Origin: Shinella sumterensis
GTDB taxonomy: Bacteria > Pseudomonadota > Alphaproteobacteria > Rhizobiales > Rhizobiaceae
Reading direction: 5' to 3'
Length of the DNA stretch: 64,000 nt
Assembly (NCBI RefSeq): GCF_004514425.2
Contig: NZ_MYFN02000007.1
Coordinates: forward strand, 186,001 to 250,000
Position numbers and translations under genes: made by a program. Positions within the stretch are counted from its first letter, which is position 1. Each line of letters begins with the position of its first letter. This document shows, in pieces, positions 28,880 through 37,883 of the stretch. The notes beneath the pieces are model-generated. The model made no database searches and was not told the DNA's origin. It worked only from the letters and a program-made list of their open reading frames with translations.

Positions 28880-29938
28880 GTGGAACGGACAGAGATCATC
28901 ATAAGCGGCGATACGGCCGGCATCGAATGGCGCGCGCCGGTCTTCCGCTTCAAGGGCAGCGATGCGACGGCGCCCTCCGTCTATATGCAGGCCGCCCTCC
29001 ACGCCAATGAACTGCCCGGCGTCGCGGTCGCGCATTTCCTCCTCGAGAAGCTGCGCGCGGCGGAGGCCGAAGGCACAATCCGCGGCGACATCACCGTCAT
29101 CCCGCAGGCCAATCCGATCGGGCTTGCCCAGTCCCATTTCGGCGAGATGGAAGGCCGGTTCGACCTGGGCTCGCGCACCAATTTCAACCGGGATTTCCCG
29201 CTCGTGGCGCTCGCCGAGCGTGAGACGCTCATCGCCGACATGGACCGCCGCAGCGCCATCGACCGGCTGAAGCGCACGCTGCTCCACACGGCACTCGGCC
29301 ACGACCTCGTGCTCGACCTGCATTGCGACGACGAATCCCTGCAATATGCCTATATCGACGATGCCTTCTGGCCGGAGGCGGCCGATCTCGCCGCAGCCCT
29401 CGACATGCAGGCGGTGTTCCTCTCCGACGGCGAAAGCACCGCCTTCGAGGAGGCCGTCGGCCACGCCTTCAAGCATCAGGGCGAAGAGAAGCTGAAAACC
29501 GTGCCCGGACGTCTCTCCGTGACCGTGGAACTGCGCGGCCGCCGCGACGTCTATGCCGGCATGGCCGCCCGCGATGCCGATGGCCTCTGGGCCTTCCTCG
29601 CCGGGCGCGGCGTCGTCGCCGATCCCGCGCTCAGCGTGCGCGCCTATACCGGCCCGGCCGTTCCGCTCGACAATATCGAGATGGTGAAGGCGCCCACGCC
29701 GGGCACCATCCTCTTCCACCGCGATATCGGCGAAACCGTCAGGGCGGGCGACATCCTCGCCACCCTCATCACCCGCCCCGGCGAGGCGGACGGCACGATC
29801 ACCGTGGCGGCGCGCCATGACGGGCTGATCGCCACCCGCAGTTCCGCCCGCTATGCGCGGCGCGGCGACGACCTCATGAAGATCGCCGGCCACGAGCAGA
29901 CGCGACGCGATCGCAAGCCCGGCACGCTGGAGGATTGA
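28880..29938 (+). CDS. Succinylglutamate desuccinylase/aspartoacylase family zinc protein
   Basis: A 352-residue M14-like deacylase. Zinc ligands fit H41 and E44 in LHANE and H148 in LDLHCDD, with a catalytic glutamate E217 in TVELRG. The C-terminal beta domain with a lipoyl-like turn (PGTILFHRDIGETVRAGDIL) is typical of the longer subgroup. Substrates in this family are N-acyl amino acids; the exact one is unknown, with ectoine-type and other acyl compounds possible. The GTG start follows a GAGGG site. It stands alone on the plus strand. Confidence 0.87.
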   Translation: MERTEIIISGDTAGIEWRAPVFRFKGSDATAPSVYMQAALHANELPGVAVAHFLLEKLRAAEAEGTIRGDITVIPQANPIGLAQSHFGEMEGRFDLGSRTNFNRDFPLVALAERETLIADMDRRSAIDRLKRTLLHTALGHDLVLDLHCDDESLQYAYIDDAFWPEAADLAAALDMQAVFLSDGESTAFEEAVGHAFKHQGEEKLKTVPGRLSVTVELRGRRDVYAGMAARDADGLWAFLAGRGVVADPALSVRAYTGPAVPLDNIEMVKAPTPGTILFHRDIGETVRAGDILATLITRPGEADGTITVAARHDGLIATRSSARYARRGDDLMKIAGHEQTRRDRKPGTLED

Positions 29939-29944
29939 CGCCAG

Positions 29945-29963
29945 GGCGGAAAATCTTTCCGCC
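29945..29963 (+). terminator. Hairpin after the deacylase gene
   Basis: GGCGGAAA-ATC-TTTCCGCC, a perfect 8-bp stem six bases past the stop. No T-run follows (AAGGGG), so termination is likely weak or factor-assisted. Confidence 0.55.
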
Positions 29964-30052
29964 AAGGGGCAAAACACCCTCTCGCATTCGCATCATCCGG
30001 GGCAATATATAGCGGGGCGGGCTTGCCGCCCGCGGGATGAGCCGAACGCATC

Positions 30053-31513
30053 ATGTTTGACACTTTCACCGCCTACTGGCCGCATATCCTCGTCGCGCTG
30101 TCCATCGCGCTGGGCGTTCCGGCCGCGATCCACGCGACCATGACGAAGGAGGAGGTGCGCGCCGCCATCGGCTGGGTCGGCGTCATCGTGCTCTCGCCGG
30201 TCGTCGGCGCTGTCATCTATTACGTCGCCGGGGTGAACCGCATCCGCCGCAAGACGCTCAGCCTCAGCCGCGAGGGACTGCTGGCCTCCGGCTGGGAGCA
30301 CCGCGCCGAATACGACGTGTCCAACGAGCATGTGCAGGTGGCCTTTGGCGGGGCGCTCGCCGCCATGCAGCGGCTGGGCGACACGGTCGGCCGCTTCCGG
30401 CTGACCTCGGGCAACCGCATCGGCCTCCTGTCGAGCGGCGACGAGGCCTATGCCGCCATGCTGGCCGCCATCGACGCCGCCGAACGCTCCATTTTGCTGG
30501 AAACCTACATTTTCGACCGGGACGATGCCGGCGGCCGCTTCGTGGCAGCACTTGCCGATGCGGTGGAACGCGGCGTCGAGGTGCGCGTGCTGATCGATGC
30601 CGTCGGCGCGCGCTATTCCATTCCCTCCGTCGTGTCGGAACTGAAGCGGGCGAACGTGCCGGTCGACGTTTTCAACGGCAATATCGTCATGGGCCTCCGG
30701 CTGCCCTATGCGAACCTGCGCACCCACCGCAAGATCCTCATCGTCGACGGCAGCGTCGCCTTCACCGGCGGGCTCAACATCCGCGCCGGTTTCTGCACGG
30801 AATTCGCCGGCGCGGCCGCGGCGCTCGACACGCATTTCCGCGTCACCGGCCCCGTGGTGGGCGATCTCTTCCGCCTCGCCTACGAGGACTGGCGCTTTTC
30901 GGGTGGCGACGAGCTTTCCGGCGAGGCCTGGCATATCGCGCCGCCGCCGGATGCGCCGGGCAGCGGCATGCTGGCCCGCGTCGTGCCGTCAGGGCCCGAC
31001 AAGAGCCTCGAAACCAACCATCGCGTGCTGATGGGGGCGGTGTCCGTCGCCAAGAAGCACATCCGCATCATGTCGCCCTATTTCCTGCCGGACCGCGAAC
31101 TGATCAGCGCCATTCTCACGGCCGCGCGCCGCGGGGTCAGGATCGATATCGTCGTGCCCTATTCCAACAACCTGAAACTGGTCGACCTCGCCATGAGCGC
31201 CCAGTTCGACCAGATGCTCAAACACGGCTGCCGCATCTGGCGGGCGGCCGGCGTGTTCAACCATTCCAAGCTCACGGTGGTCGACGACGCCTGGACCTAT
31301 ATCGGCTCGTCGAACATCGATCCGCGCTCGCTGCGGCTGAATTTCGAGGTGGATATCGAGGTGGTGGATACGGGCTTCGCCAGCCTTGTCGGCGAGCGCA
31401 TCGATACCGCCCTTGCCGGTGCCCACGAGGTGACGCTGGAGGAGATCAGGGCGCGGCCCTTCGTCCAGCGCCTCGTCGAGCACATTACCTGGCTTGGCTC
31501 GCCCTATCTTTAG
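30053..31513 (+). CDS. cls: Cardiolipin synthase
   Basis: A membrane phospholipase D-type enzyme that condenses phosphatidylglycerol or related lipids to cardiolipin. It has 486 residues. Two N-terminal transmembrane helices span about residues 7-27 and 40-60. Two HKD motifs follow: H225-R-K227 with D232 in HRKILIVDG, and H404-S-K406 with D411 in HSKLTVVDD. AAGGAGG-like spacing before the ATG is weak. The last 29 bases overlap the convergent nuclease gene on the other strand. Confidence 0.96.
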   Translation: MFDTFTAYWPHILVALSIALGVPAAIHATMTKEEVRAAIGWVGVIVLSPVVGAVIYYVAGVNRIRRKTLSLSREGLLASGWEHRAEYDVSNEHVQVAFGGALAAMQRLGDTVGRFRLTSGNRIGLLSSGDEAYAAMLAAIDAAERSILLETYIFDRDDAGGRFVAALADAVERGVEVRVLIDAVGARYSIPSVVSELKRANVPVDVFNGNIVMGLRLPYANLRTHRKILIVDGSVAFTGGLNIRAGFCTEFAGAAAALDTHFRVTGPVVGDLFRLAYEDWRFSGGDELSGEAWHIAPPPDAPGSGMLARVVPSGPDKSLETNHRVLMGAVSVAKKHIRIMSPYFLPDRELISAILTAARRGVRIDIVVPYSNNLKLVDLAMSAQFDQMLKHGCRIWRAAGVFNHSKLTVVDDAWTYIGSSNIDPRSLRLNFEVDIEVVDTGFASLVGERIDTALAGAHEVTLEEIRARPFVQRLVEHITWLGSPYL

Positions 31514-32357
31514 GATCCGCCGCGCGGCTCGACACCGCTTCCAGGTCGATATGCGCCTTGATCGGCAGGTGATCGGAGGCGATGCGCGCCAGCGGCGTGT
31601 CGTGCACTTCGACGGAGGTGACGAGATCGTGCGGATGGCCGAGCACCCGGTCGAGCGCCAGGACGGGAAAACGCGAGGGAAAGCTCGGCACCGCGCCCGA
31701 TGCCGGGTCGAAGGTCGGCTGGAGACGCGCGAGCGAGGAACGCCGTCCGACGCGCCATTCGTTGAGATCGCCGACGAGCAGCGTGGGCATGGCCTCCTCC
31801 TCGGCCACCGAGGCGAGGATCGCCATGGCCTGCTGCTCGCGTGAGCGCTTGAGCAGGCCGAAATGGGCGGCGACGAGCCGGAGCTTGCCGCGCGGCAGGT
31901 CGAGCGTCACGACGAGCGCGCCGCGCGGTTCCACGCCTGGCAGCTTGAGTTGCCGGACGGCGCCGACGACGCCCTTGCGGATCATGATCATGTTGCCGTG
32001 CCAGCCATGGCCGGAGGACGAGAGCGATGTGATCGGCACCGGCACCAGCCCGCAATCGCGCTCCAGCGTCTCGAGGTTCAGCAGGCCCGAGCGCTCGCCG
32101 AAACGCTTGTCGGCCTCCTGCACCGCGATCACGTCCGCGTCGATCTCGGCAATCACGCTTGCGGTGCGTTCGGGATCGAAGCGCCGGTCGACGCCGATGC
32201 ATTTGTGCACGTTGTAGGAGGCGATCACCGTGTCGCCCGGGCGATTGCTTTCCGGCGGCCGATGACCGCGGCGATTGCGGATGGCCGTCAGCAATGTGGC
32301 GGATGTCGTCCTGCTGTTCCTGTCCAATGCACCTTCCTCGTGGCACCCATGCATCAT
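31485..32357 (-). CDS. Endonuclease/exonuclease/phosphatase family protein
   Basis: A protein of up to 290 residues with the EEP (DNase I-like) fold: IASYNVHKCIGVDRRFDPER, VIAVQEADKRFGERSG, HFGLLKRSREQQ, VGDLNEWR and SDHLPIKAHI. EEP members hydrolyse nucleic acids or phosphoesters of lipids. The rhizobial form next to cls may act on phospholipid or diphosphate groups, but this is guesswork. The N-terminal 45 residues are poorly conserved, so the start may lie further in, near RPGDTVIASYN. It overlaps the 3' end of cls by 29 bp. Confidence 0.86.
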   Translation of the reverse strand: MMHGCHEEGALDRNSRTTSATLLTAIRNRRGHRPPESNRPGDTVIASYNVHKCIGVDRRFDPERTASVIAEIDADVIAVQEADKRFGERSGLLNLETLERDCGLVPVPITSLSSSGHGWHGNMIMIRKGVVGAVRQLKLPGVEPRGALVVTLDLPRGKLRLVAAHFGLLKRSREQQAMAILASVAEEEAMPTLLVGDLNEWRVGRRSSLARLQPTFDPASGAVPSFPSRFPVLALDRVLGHPHDLVTSVEVHDTPLARIASDHLPIKAHIDLEAVSSRAADPKDRASQAR

Positions 32358-32412
32358 ATGGGCGCGCGCGCCTTTCCGGCAACCGCCCGGCGGCGGGAAG
32401 GTTCCGGAAAAA

Positions 32413-32892
32413 TCACGGCAGCGGGCTCACCTGCATCTTCGGGCTGTCGAGCAGGATGGTCGAGCGCAGCGTCTTGATCTCGCCCATGCGCTCGAATTCG
32501 CTCCACAGCAGCCGGCGGTAATCCCCGGCGTCCTTCACCGCGATCTTCAGCAGGAAATCGAAACTGCCGGCGACCGTGTGGCATTCCACCACCTCCGGCA
32601 TGCGCCGCACGAGATCGATGAACCGTTCGCCGACGCGCGGGCCGGTGCGCTCGAGCGACACCTCCAGAAAGGCCTGGAAGCCGATGCCGGCGGCGCGCGG
32701 ATCGACGATCACGGTGTGGCGGATCACACCGCTCGCCTCAAGCCGCGCCAGCCGGCGCGACAGCGGTGCTGGCGACAGGCCGACCTTTTCGGCGAGCTGG
32801 TTGTTGGAGAGGCCCGCATCCTCGACGAGCAGGCGGATGATGCGCCGATCCGTCTGGTCCAGCACGGCGTCATCGGCAATCTTTCTGTCCAT
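32413..32892 (-). CDS. Lrp/AsnC family transcriptional regulator
   Basis: A 159-residue feast/famine regulator. The N-terminal helix-turn-helix is LDQTDRRIIRLLVEDAGLS followed by NNQLAEKVGLSPAPLSRRLARLE. The C-terminal RAM ligand domain includes TVAGSFDFLLKIAVKDAGDY. It is divergent from an aromatic aminotransferase with a 26-bp palindrome in between, so it probably senses an aromatic amino acid and controls that gene (inference). The frame extends to 33126, but the 32892 ATG gives the family start. Confidence 0.93.
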   Translation of the reverse strand: MDRKIADDAVLDQTDRRIIRLLVEDAGLSNNQLAEKVGLSPAPLSRRLARLEASGVIRHTVIVDPRAAGIGFQAFLEVSLERTGPRVGERFIDLVRRMPEVVECHTVAGSFDFLLKIAVKDAGDYRRLLWSEFERMGEIKTLRSTILLDSPKMQVSPLP

Positions 32893-32966
32893 ATCGGCCC
32901 CATCAGCAAAAATCAGGATCAGTCTAGCTGAAATGCGCAATAAGATAAAAGTACCTTGCGCGATGC

Positions 32967-32992
32967 CCGCAAAATCATGGTCGATTTTGCGG
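32967..32992. promoter_or_regulatory. Palindromic operator between lrp-type gene and aminotransferase
   Basis: Perfect 10-bp arms CCGCAAAATC (32967-32976) and GATTTTGCGG (32983-32992) with a 6-base spacer, in the 151-bp gap between divergent genes. The length and A/T core fit Lrp/AsnC sites. It lies 51 bases before the aminotransferase ATG and 74 before the regulator start. Confidence 0.75.
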
Positions 32993-33043
32993 CAGGTTTC
33001 TTCTACACCACGACCATTGCCACCCCAGACAGGATCCCTTGAC

Positions 33044-34213
33044 ATGTTCGATGCCCTCGCCCGCCAGCCCGACGATCCGCTGCTTGCGCTGATCGGCCTT
33101 TTCCGCACGGATGCGCGCGCCGGCAAGGTGGATCTCGGCGTCGGCGTCTATCGTGACGAGACGGGCGCGACCCCGATCTTTCGCGCCGTCAAGGCCGCCG
33201 AGCGCAGCCTTGTCGAGACGCAGCCGACCAAGGCCTATGTCGGCCCCGAGGGCAACCCGGTCTTTCTCGATCATCTCTGGACGCTGACGACGGGCGAGGC
33301 CGGCAAGGGCCGCGCCACCGCCGCCCTCCAGACGCCGGGCGGTTCCGGCGCGCTTCGCCTCGCCGCCGATCTCATGGCGCTCATGGGCACAAAGCGCGTC
33401 TGGCTCGGCCTGCCGAGCTGGCCGAACCATGCGGCGATCTTCAAGGTCGCCGGTCTGGAGGTCATCGGCTATCCCTTCTTCGACGTCCCCTCCCAGACCG
33501 TGCTGTTCGATCGCATGATGGCGGCCCTGTCGGGGGCGTCTGCCGGCGATGCGGTCCTCCTGCATGCCAGCTGCCACAACCCGACCGGCGCCAACCTCAC
33601 CGACGACCAGTGGCGCGCCGTCTCCGATCTCATCGCCGCGCGCGGCCTGCTGCCGCTCGTCGACATCGCCTATCAGGGTTACGGCCGCGGGCTTGAGGAG
33701 GATGCCGCAGGGCTGCGCACGCTGCTTTCAGCCGTTCCCGAGGCGCTGGTTGCCGTCTCCTGCTCCAAGTCCTTCGGCCTCTACCGCGAGCGCACCGGCG
33801 CGATCTATGCCGCCTGCGGCAATGCCGAAACGGCGCTTTCCGTGCGCAGCAACCTCGCCTCGCTCGCCCGCACCAACTATTCCATGCCGCCGGACCATGG
33901 CGCGGCCGTGGTCGCCACCATTCTCGGCGATGCCGCGCTCAAGGCCGACTGGATGGCGGAACTGGAAACCATGCGCCAGCGCATCACCTCGATCCGCGAA
34001 CGCCTCGCCGCCGGCCTTTCCGCCCGCTGGCAGGTGCTGACGGCGATCCGCGCGCAGGAAGGCATGTTCTCGCTGCTGCCGCTGGAAGAAGCCGACGTCG
34101 TGAAGCTGCGCGCCGAACACGCCCTCTACATGCCCGCCTCCGGCCGCATCAACATTGCCGGCCTCAAGTCGGCCGAGGTCGATGCCGTCATCGAAAAATT
34201 CCTGAGCCTGTGA
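33044..34213 (+). CDS. tyrB: Aromatic amino acid aminotransferase
   Basis: A class I PLP aminotransferase moving amino groups between aromatic amino acids or aspartate and 2-oxo acids. It has 389 residues. The PLP lysine is K242 in SCSKSFGLYRERTG, and CHNPTGANLT and GRINIAGL follow the tyrB/aspC pattern. The substrate choice between aspartate and aromatics is unsettled. AGGATC precedes the ATG. It is divergent from an Lrp-type regulator and sits upstream of a YitT gene seven bases after its stop, so the two may be co-transcribed. Confidence 0.92.
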   Translation: MFDALARQPDDPLLALIGLFRTDARAGKVDLGVGVYRDETGATPIFRAVKAAERSLVETQPTKAYVGPEGNPVFLDHLWTLTTGEAGKGRATAALQTPGGSGALRLAADLMALMGTKRVWLGLPSWPNHAAIFKVAGLEVIGYPFFDVPSQTVLFDRMMAALSGASAGDAVLLHASCHNPTGANLTDDQWRAVSDLIAARGLLPLVDIAYQGYGRGLEEDAAGLRTLLSAVPEALVAVSCSKSFGLYRERTGAIYAACGNAETALSVRSNLASLARTNYSMPPDHGAAVVATILGDAALKADWMAELETMRQRITSIRERLAAGLSARWQVLTAIRAQEGMFSLLPLEEADVVKLRAEHALYMPASGRINIAGLKSAEVDAVIEKFLSL

Positions 34214-34220
34214 GGCCTCC

Positions 34221-34841
34221 ATGACGACCGGGACCACGACCTCGCCGGAACGGCACTCCGTCTATGAGGATGTCATCGCCATCCTCATCGGCACGATGTT
34301 CGTGGCGCTCGGCGTGGTGATCTACACCAAGGCCGTGCTGCTCACGGGCAGCACGTCTGGTCTGGCGCTCCTGCTGCAATATGCGACGGGCATCGGCTTC
34401 TGGTGGCTGTTCTTCCTCATCAACCTGCCGTTCTACGTGCTGGCGGTGAAGAAGCTCGGCTGGGCGTTCACGCTGCGCACCTTCGCGGCGGTCACGCTCG
34501 TCTCCGTGCTCAGCCGGCTGACCTCCGAACTCGTCGGCTTCTCCCATCTCGATCCGCTCTATGCGGCCGTCATGGGCGGGGCGCTCGCCGGCACCGGCCT
34601 GCTCATCCTGTTCCGCCACCGCACAGGGCTCGGCGGGATCAACGTTCTCGCCATCTACCTGCAGGATCGCTTCGGCCTGCGCGCCGGCTATTTCCAGCTT
34701 GCCGTGGACCTCGCCATCCTCGCCGCCGCCTGGTTCGTCATCCCGGCCGACCGGCTCGCGCTGTCGCTGATCGGCGCCGTCATCGTCAACATGACGCTCG
34801 CCATCAACCATCGCCCGGGCCGCTATCTGGGCGTGACGTAA
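34221..34841 (+). CDS. YitT family membrane protein
   Basis: A 206-residue inner-membrane protein with about six hydrophobic helices: IGTMFVALGVVIYTKAVLLTGSTSGLALLL and YAAVMGGALAGTGLLILFRHRTGLGGINVLA, with both segments typical of the DUF161/YitT family. The glycine motif TGSTSGLAL is conserved. The transport role is unproven. The start is seven bases after the aminotransferase, with a GAGGCC site, suggesting an operon; export of an amino acid or metabolite is possible but speculative. Confidence 0.88.
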   Translation: MTTGTTTSPERHSVYEDVIAILIGTMFVALGVVIYTKAVLLTGSTSGLALLLQYATGIGFWWLFFLINLPFYVLAVKKLGWAFTLRTFAAVTLVSVLSRLTSELVGFSHLDPLYAAVMGGALAGTGLLILFRHRTGLGGINVLAIYLQDRFGLRAGYFQLAVDLAILAAAWFVIPADRLALSLIGAVIVNMTLAINHRPGRYLGVT

Positions 34842-34887
34842 GCCCCTTCGCGGCTTAAGAAGGCGCAAACGACAGAAGGAGACATGC

Positions 34888-35232
34888 GTGACCGTCACCA
34901 TCTACGGCATCAAGAACTGCGACACGATGAAGAAGGCCCGTACCTGGCTGGACGCCAAGGGCGTGGCCTACCGGTTCCATGACTACAAGGCCGAGGGCAT
35001 CGACGCGGAGAGCCTGAAGCGCTGGGTGGAGACGCTCGGCTGGGAAACCGTGCTCAACCGCTCCGGCACGACCTTCCGCGCCCTGCCGGATGCCGACAAG
35101 CAGGACCTCGATGCCGGCAAGGCCATCGCCCTGATGCTCGCCCAGCCCTCGATGATCAAGCGCCCGATCCTCGATCGCGACGGCGCGCTGACCGCCGGCT
35201 TCAAGCCCGAGATCTACGAAACCCTGTTCTGA
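34888..35232 (+). CDS. ArsC/Spx family (YffB-like) reductase
   Basis: A 114-residue thioredoxin-fold protein of the ArsC/YffB branch. The active cysteine is C11 in IKNCDTMKKARTWL; the second cysteine of CxxC is absent, as is common for YffB. RSGTTFRALP and the SMIKRPILDRDG loop are family features. The function is unclear, possibly glutathione-linked reduction. The GTG start follows AGAAGGAGAC. It is convergent with the molybdopterin oxidoreductase gene, three bases apart. Confidence 0.92.
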   Translation: MTVTIYGIKNCDTMKKARTWLDAKGVAYRFHDYKAEGIDAESLKRWVETLGWETVLNRSGTTFRALPDADKQDLDAGKAIALMLAQPSMIKRPILDRDGALTAGFKPEIYETLF

Positions 35233-35235
35233 GGC

Positions 35236-35889
35236 TCAGTCGTCGGAGTAGCGCTCCTCGGCCCAGGGATCGCCGCGCATGTGATAGCCGTTGCGCTCCC
35301 AGAAGCCGGCCTGGTCGCCGGGCAGGAAGTCGATGCGCGTCAGCCACTTGGCGCTTTTCCAGAAATAGAGATGCGGCACGACGAGCCGCATCGGACCGCC
35401 ATGCTCGACGGAGAGCGGCTGGCCCTCCCAATGGGTGGCGAGGATGGCGTCCTCGGCGGCGAAATCGGCAAGCGGCAGGTTGGTCGTGTAGCCGTCATAG
35501 CTCGTCAGCATCACGAAATGCGCCTGCGGCCGCGGCATGACGAGCGCCAGCAGGTCGCGCGTCGCCACACCCTGCCAGCGGTTGTCGTAGCGCGACCAGG
35601 TGGTCACGCAGTGGATATCGGTGAGCCGGTCGCTCTGCGGCAGGGCGAGGAAGGCCGCCCAGTCGAAGGACATCGGGTTTTCCGCGCCGCCCTTCACGTC
35701 CAGCCGCCAGCTTTCCGGCCGGATCACCGGCTGCTGGCCGAGATCGAGCACCGGCCAGTTCTTCACGAGATGCTGGCCGGGCGGCAGGCGGTCGGTCTCG
35801 GGGCGGGTGATGCGCCCGGTGAGGAACCGGCCCTCGTCCGCCCACTGGCGCTTGGTGCGGGTGAGCTTGCTCTCGTCGTCGTCGCTCAT
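35236..35889 (-). CDS. Sulfite oxidase-like molybdopterin oxidoreductase (YuiH type)
   Basis: A 217-residue cytoplasmic molybdopterin-domain protein. The Mo ligand cysteine is C94 in DIHCVTTWSRYDNRW, followed by a GGPMRLVVPHLYFWKSAKWL cofactor segment. The fold matches the SUOX family, but it has no signal peptide or haem domain. The substrate and electron partner are unknown. GGAGAG lies shortly before the ATG. It is convergent with the ArsC-like gene. Confidence 0.9.
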   Translation of the reverse strand: MSDDDESKLTRTKRQWADEGRFLTGRITRPETDRLPPGQHLVKNWPVLDLGQQPVIRPESWRLDVKGGAENPMSFDWAAFLALPQSDRLTDIHCVTTWSRYDNRWQGVATRDLLALVMPRPQAHFVMLTSYDGYTTNLPLADFAAEDAILATHWEGQPLSVEHGGPMRLVVPHLYFWKSAKWLTRIDFLPGDQAGFWERNGYHMRGDPWAEERYSDD

Positions 35890-36034
35890 GGCGCTCTCCT
35901 GTTGTCCGTCCGAGAGTTGGGAATGCGCGGCACGCTGTCAAGATGACGCGGTGCGACGGCCCGCGCATTGACAGGCAGGCCCGCCACCTGCCACCCATGG
36001 CGGACATTCTTTTCGCTTCGATGACGGCAGCCCC

Positions 36035-36508
36035 ATGTCCAAGACCACGCGCGCCACCCAGGCCCTCGCCAAGGCCGGCGTTTCCTTCACCCTCCACACC
36101 TACGATTACGACCCCAATGCCGACCGCGTCGGCCTCCAGGCGGCGGAAGCGATCGGCGAGCACCCGTCGCGCGTCCTGAAGACGCTGATGGCCGAGGTGG
36201 ACGGCAAGCCGGTCTGCGTGATCGTGCCCTCCGACCGCGAGGTCAGCATGAAGAAGCTCGCCAGCGCCTTCAAGGGCAAGTCGGCCGCGATGATGAAGCC
36301 GGCGGATGCCGAGCGGCTGACCGGCTTCGTGGTGGGCGGCATCAGCCCGTTCGGCCAGAAGAAACAGGTGCCGACGGCCATCGAGGAAGAGGCGCTGGCG
36401 CATGAGGCCGTCTATATCAACGGCGGCCAGCGCGGCCTTCAGGTGCGGCTTGCACCGCGCGACGCGATGGCGGCGCTCAAGGCCATCGCCGCGCCGGTGA
36501 TTGCCTGA
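36035..36508 (+). CDS. ybaK: Cys-tRNA(Pro)/Cys-tRNA(Cys) deacylase YbaK
   Basis: A 157-residue editing-domain protein that hydrolyses mischarged aminoacyl-tRNA, mainly Cys-tRNA(Pro). The family block KTLMAEVDGKPVCVIVPSDREVSMKKLA and GGISPFGQKKQVPT is complete. The ATG at 36035 gives the family N-terminus TRATQALAKAGVSFTLHTYDYDP. The next gene starts 82 bp downstream on the same strand. Confidence 0.95.
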   Translation: MSKTTRATQALAKAGVSFTLHTYDYDPNADRVGLQAAEAIGEHPSRVLKTLMAEVDGKPVCVIVPSDREVSMKKLASAFKGKSAAMMKPADAERLTGFVVGGISPFGQKKQVPTAIEEEALAHEAVYINGGQRGLQVRLAPRDAMAALKAIAAPVIA

Positions 36509-36590
36509 GACACCTTCTCATCGCCCCTCCTTCTCATTGCCCCTTTGGCACACTAAGTTTGCCCTATCCCTCGCAACAGACAGGCATGCC

Positions 36591-37835
36591 ATGACCCATC
36601 CCGCCTCCCCCGTCGATCCCGTCAAACTCGACAAGCTCGCCGAAGTGGCCGTGCGCGTCGGCCTCCAGCTCCAGAAGGGGCAGGACCTCGTGATGACGGC
36701 GCCGATCGCCGCCCTGCCGCTGGTGCGGCTCATCACGAAGCACGCCTACATGGCCGGCGCCGGGCTCGTCAGCACCTTCTATGCCGACGAGGAGGCGACG
36801 CTCGCCCGCTACCGCCATGCGCCGGACGAAAGCTTCGACCGCGCCGCGGACTGGCTCTACGAGGGCATGGCCAAGGCCTATGCCAATGGTGCCGCACGGC
36901 TTGCCATTGCCGGCGACAACCCGATGCTGCTGGCCAACGAAGACCCTTCCAAGGTGGCGCGCGCCAACAAGGCGAACTCCATGGCCTACAAGCCGGCGCT
37001 GGAGAAGATCGCCAATTTCGACATCAACTGGAACATCGTGTCCTATCCCAACCCGTCCTGGGCGAAGCAGGTCTTCCCTGATGACCCTGAAGACGTCGCG
37101 GTCGAAAAGCTCGCCAACGCCATCTTCGCCGCGTCGCGCGTCGATGTCGCCGATCCGGTCGCGGCCTGGGCCGCGCACAATGCCAACCTCGCCAAGCGTT
37201 CCGCCTGGCTGAACGGCGAGCGCTTCTCCGCCCTGCACTTCACCGGCCCGGGCACCGACCTGACGGTCGGGCTGGCCGACGGCCACGAATGGCACGGCGG
37301 CGCCTCCACGGCGAAGAACGGCATCACCTGCAACCCGAACATCCCGACCGAGGAGGTCTTCACCACGCCGCATGCCCTGCGCGTCGAGGGCCATGTCTCC
37401 TCCACCAAGCCGCTCTCCCACCAGGGCACGCTGATCGACGATATCCAGGTGCGCTTCGAGGGCGGCCGCATCGTCGAGGCGAAGGCGTCGAAGGGCGAGG
37501 CGGTGCTCAACAAGGTGCTGGATACCGACGAGGGCGCGCGCCGGCTCGGCGAAGTGGCGCTGGTGCCGCATTCCTCGCCGATCTCGGCGAGCGGCATCCT
37601 GTTCTACAACACGCTGTTCGACGAGAACGCCTCCTGCCACATCGCGCTCGGCCAGTGCTATTCGAAGTGCTTCCTCGACGGCGCGAGCCTGACGCCCGAG
37701 CAGATCCGCGCGCAGGGCGGCAATGAAAGCCTCATCCACATCGACTGGATGATCGGCTCCGACAAGGTCGATATCGACGGCGTGCGCGCCGACGGAAGCC
37801 GCGTGCCCGTCATGCGCGCCGGCGAATGGGCCTGA
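36591..37835 (+). CDS. Aminopeptidase, M29 family
   Basis: A 414-residue metallopeptidase of the thermophilic aminopeptidase T type, releasing N-terminal amino acids in the cytoplasm. Metal ligand regions include GLADGHEWHGG, NIPTEEVFTTP, LVPHSS and YNTLFDENASCHIALGQCY. The length is close to the family's usual 410-420. The frame opens at 36501, but the ATG at 36591 aligns with the family start (LDKLAEVAVRVGLQLQKGQ). A perfect hairpin follows. Confidence 0.95.
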   Translation: MTHPASPVDPVKLDKLAEVAVRVGLQLQKGQDLVMTAPIAALPLVRLITKHAYMAGAGLVSTFYADEEATLARYRHAPDESFDRAADWLYEGMAKAYANGAARLAIAGDNPMLLANEDPSKVARANKANSMAYKPALEKIANFDINWNIVSYPNPSWAKQVFPDDPEDVAVEKLANAIFAASRVDVADPVAAWAAHNANLAKRSAWLNGERFSALHFTGPGTDLTVGLADGHEWHGGASTAKNGITCNPNIPTEEVFTTPHALRVEGHVSSTKPLSHQGTLIDDIQVRFEGGRIVEAKASKGEAVLNKVLDTDEGARRLGEVALVPHSSPISASGILFYNTLFDENASCHIALGQCYSKCFLDGASLTPEQIRAQGGNESLIHIDWMIGSDKVDIDGVRADGSRVPVMRAGEWA

Positions 37836-37850
37836 CCCGGACGGGATACG

Positions 37851-37881
37851 AAACGGCCGGCGTTGATGACGCCGGCCGTTT
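37851..37881. terminator. Bidirectional terminator between aminopeptidase and EamA gene
   Basis: AAACGGCCGGCGT and ACGCCGGCCGTTT form a perfect 13-bp stem with a 5-base loop. AAA/TTT ends work in both directions between the convergent genes. Confidence 0.88.
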
Positions 37882-37883
37882 CC

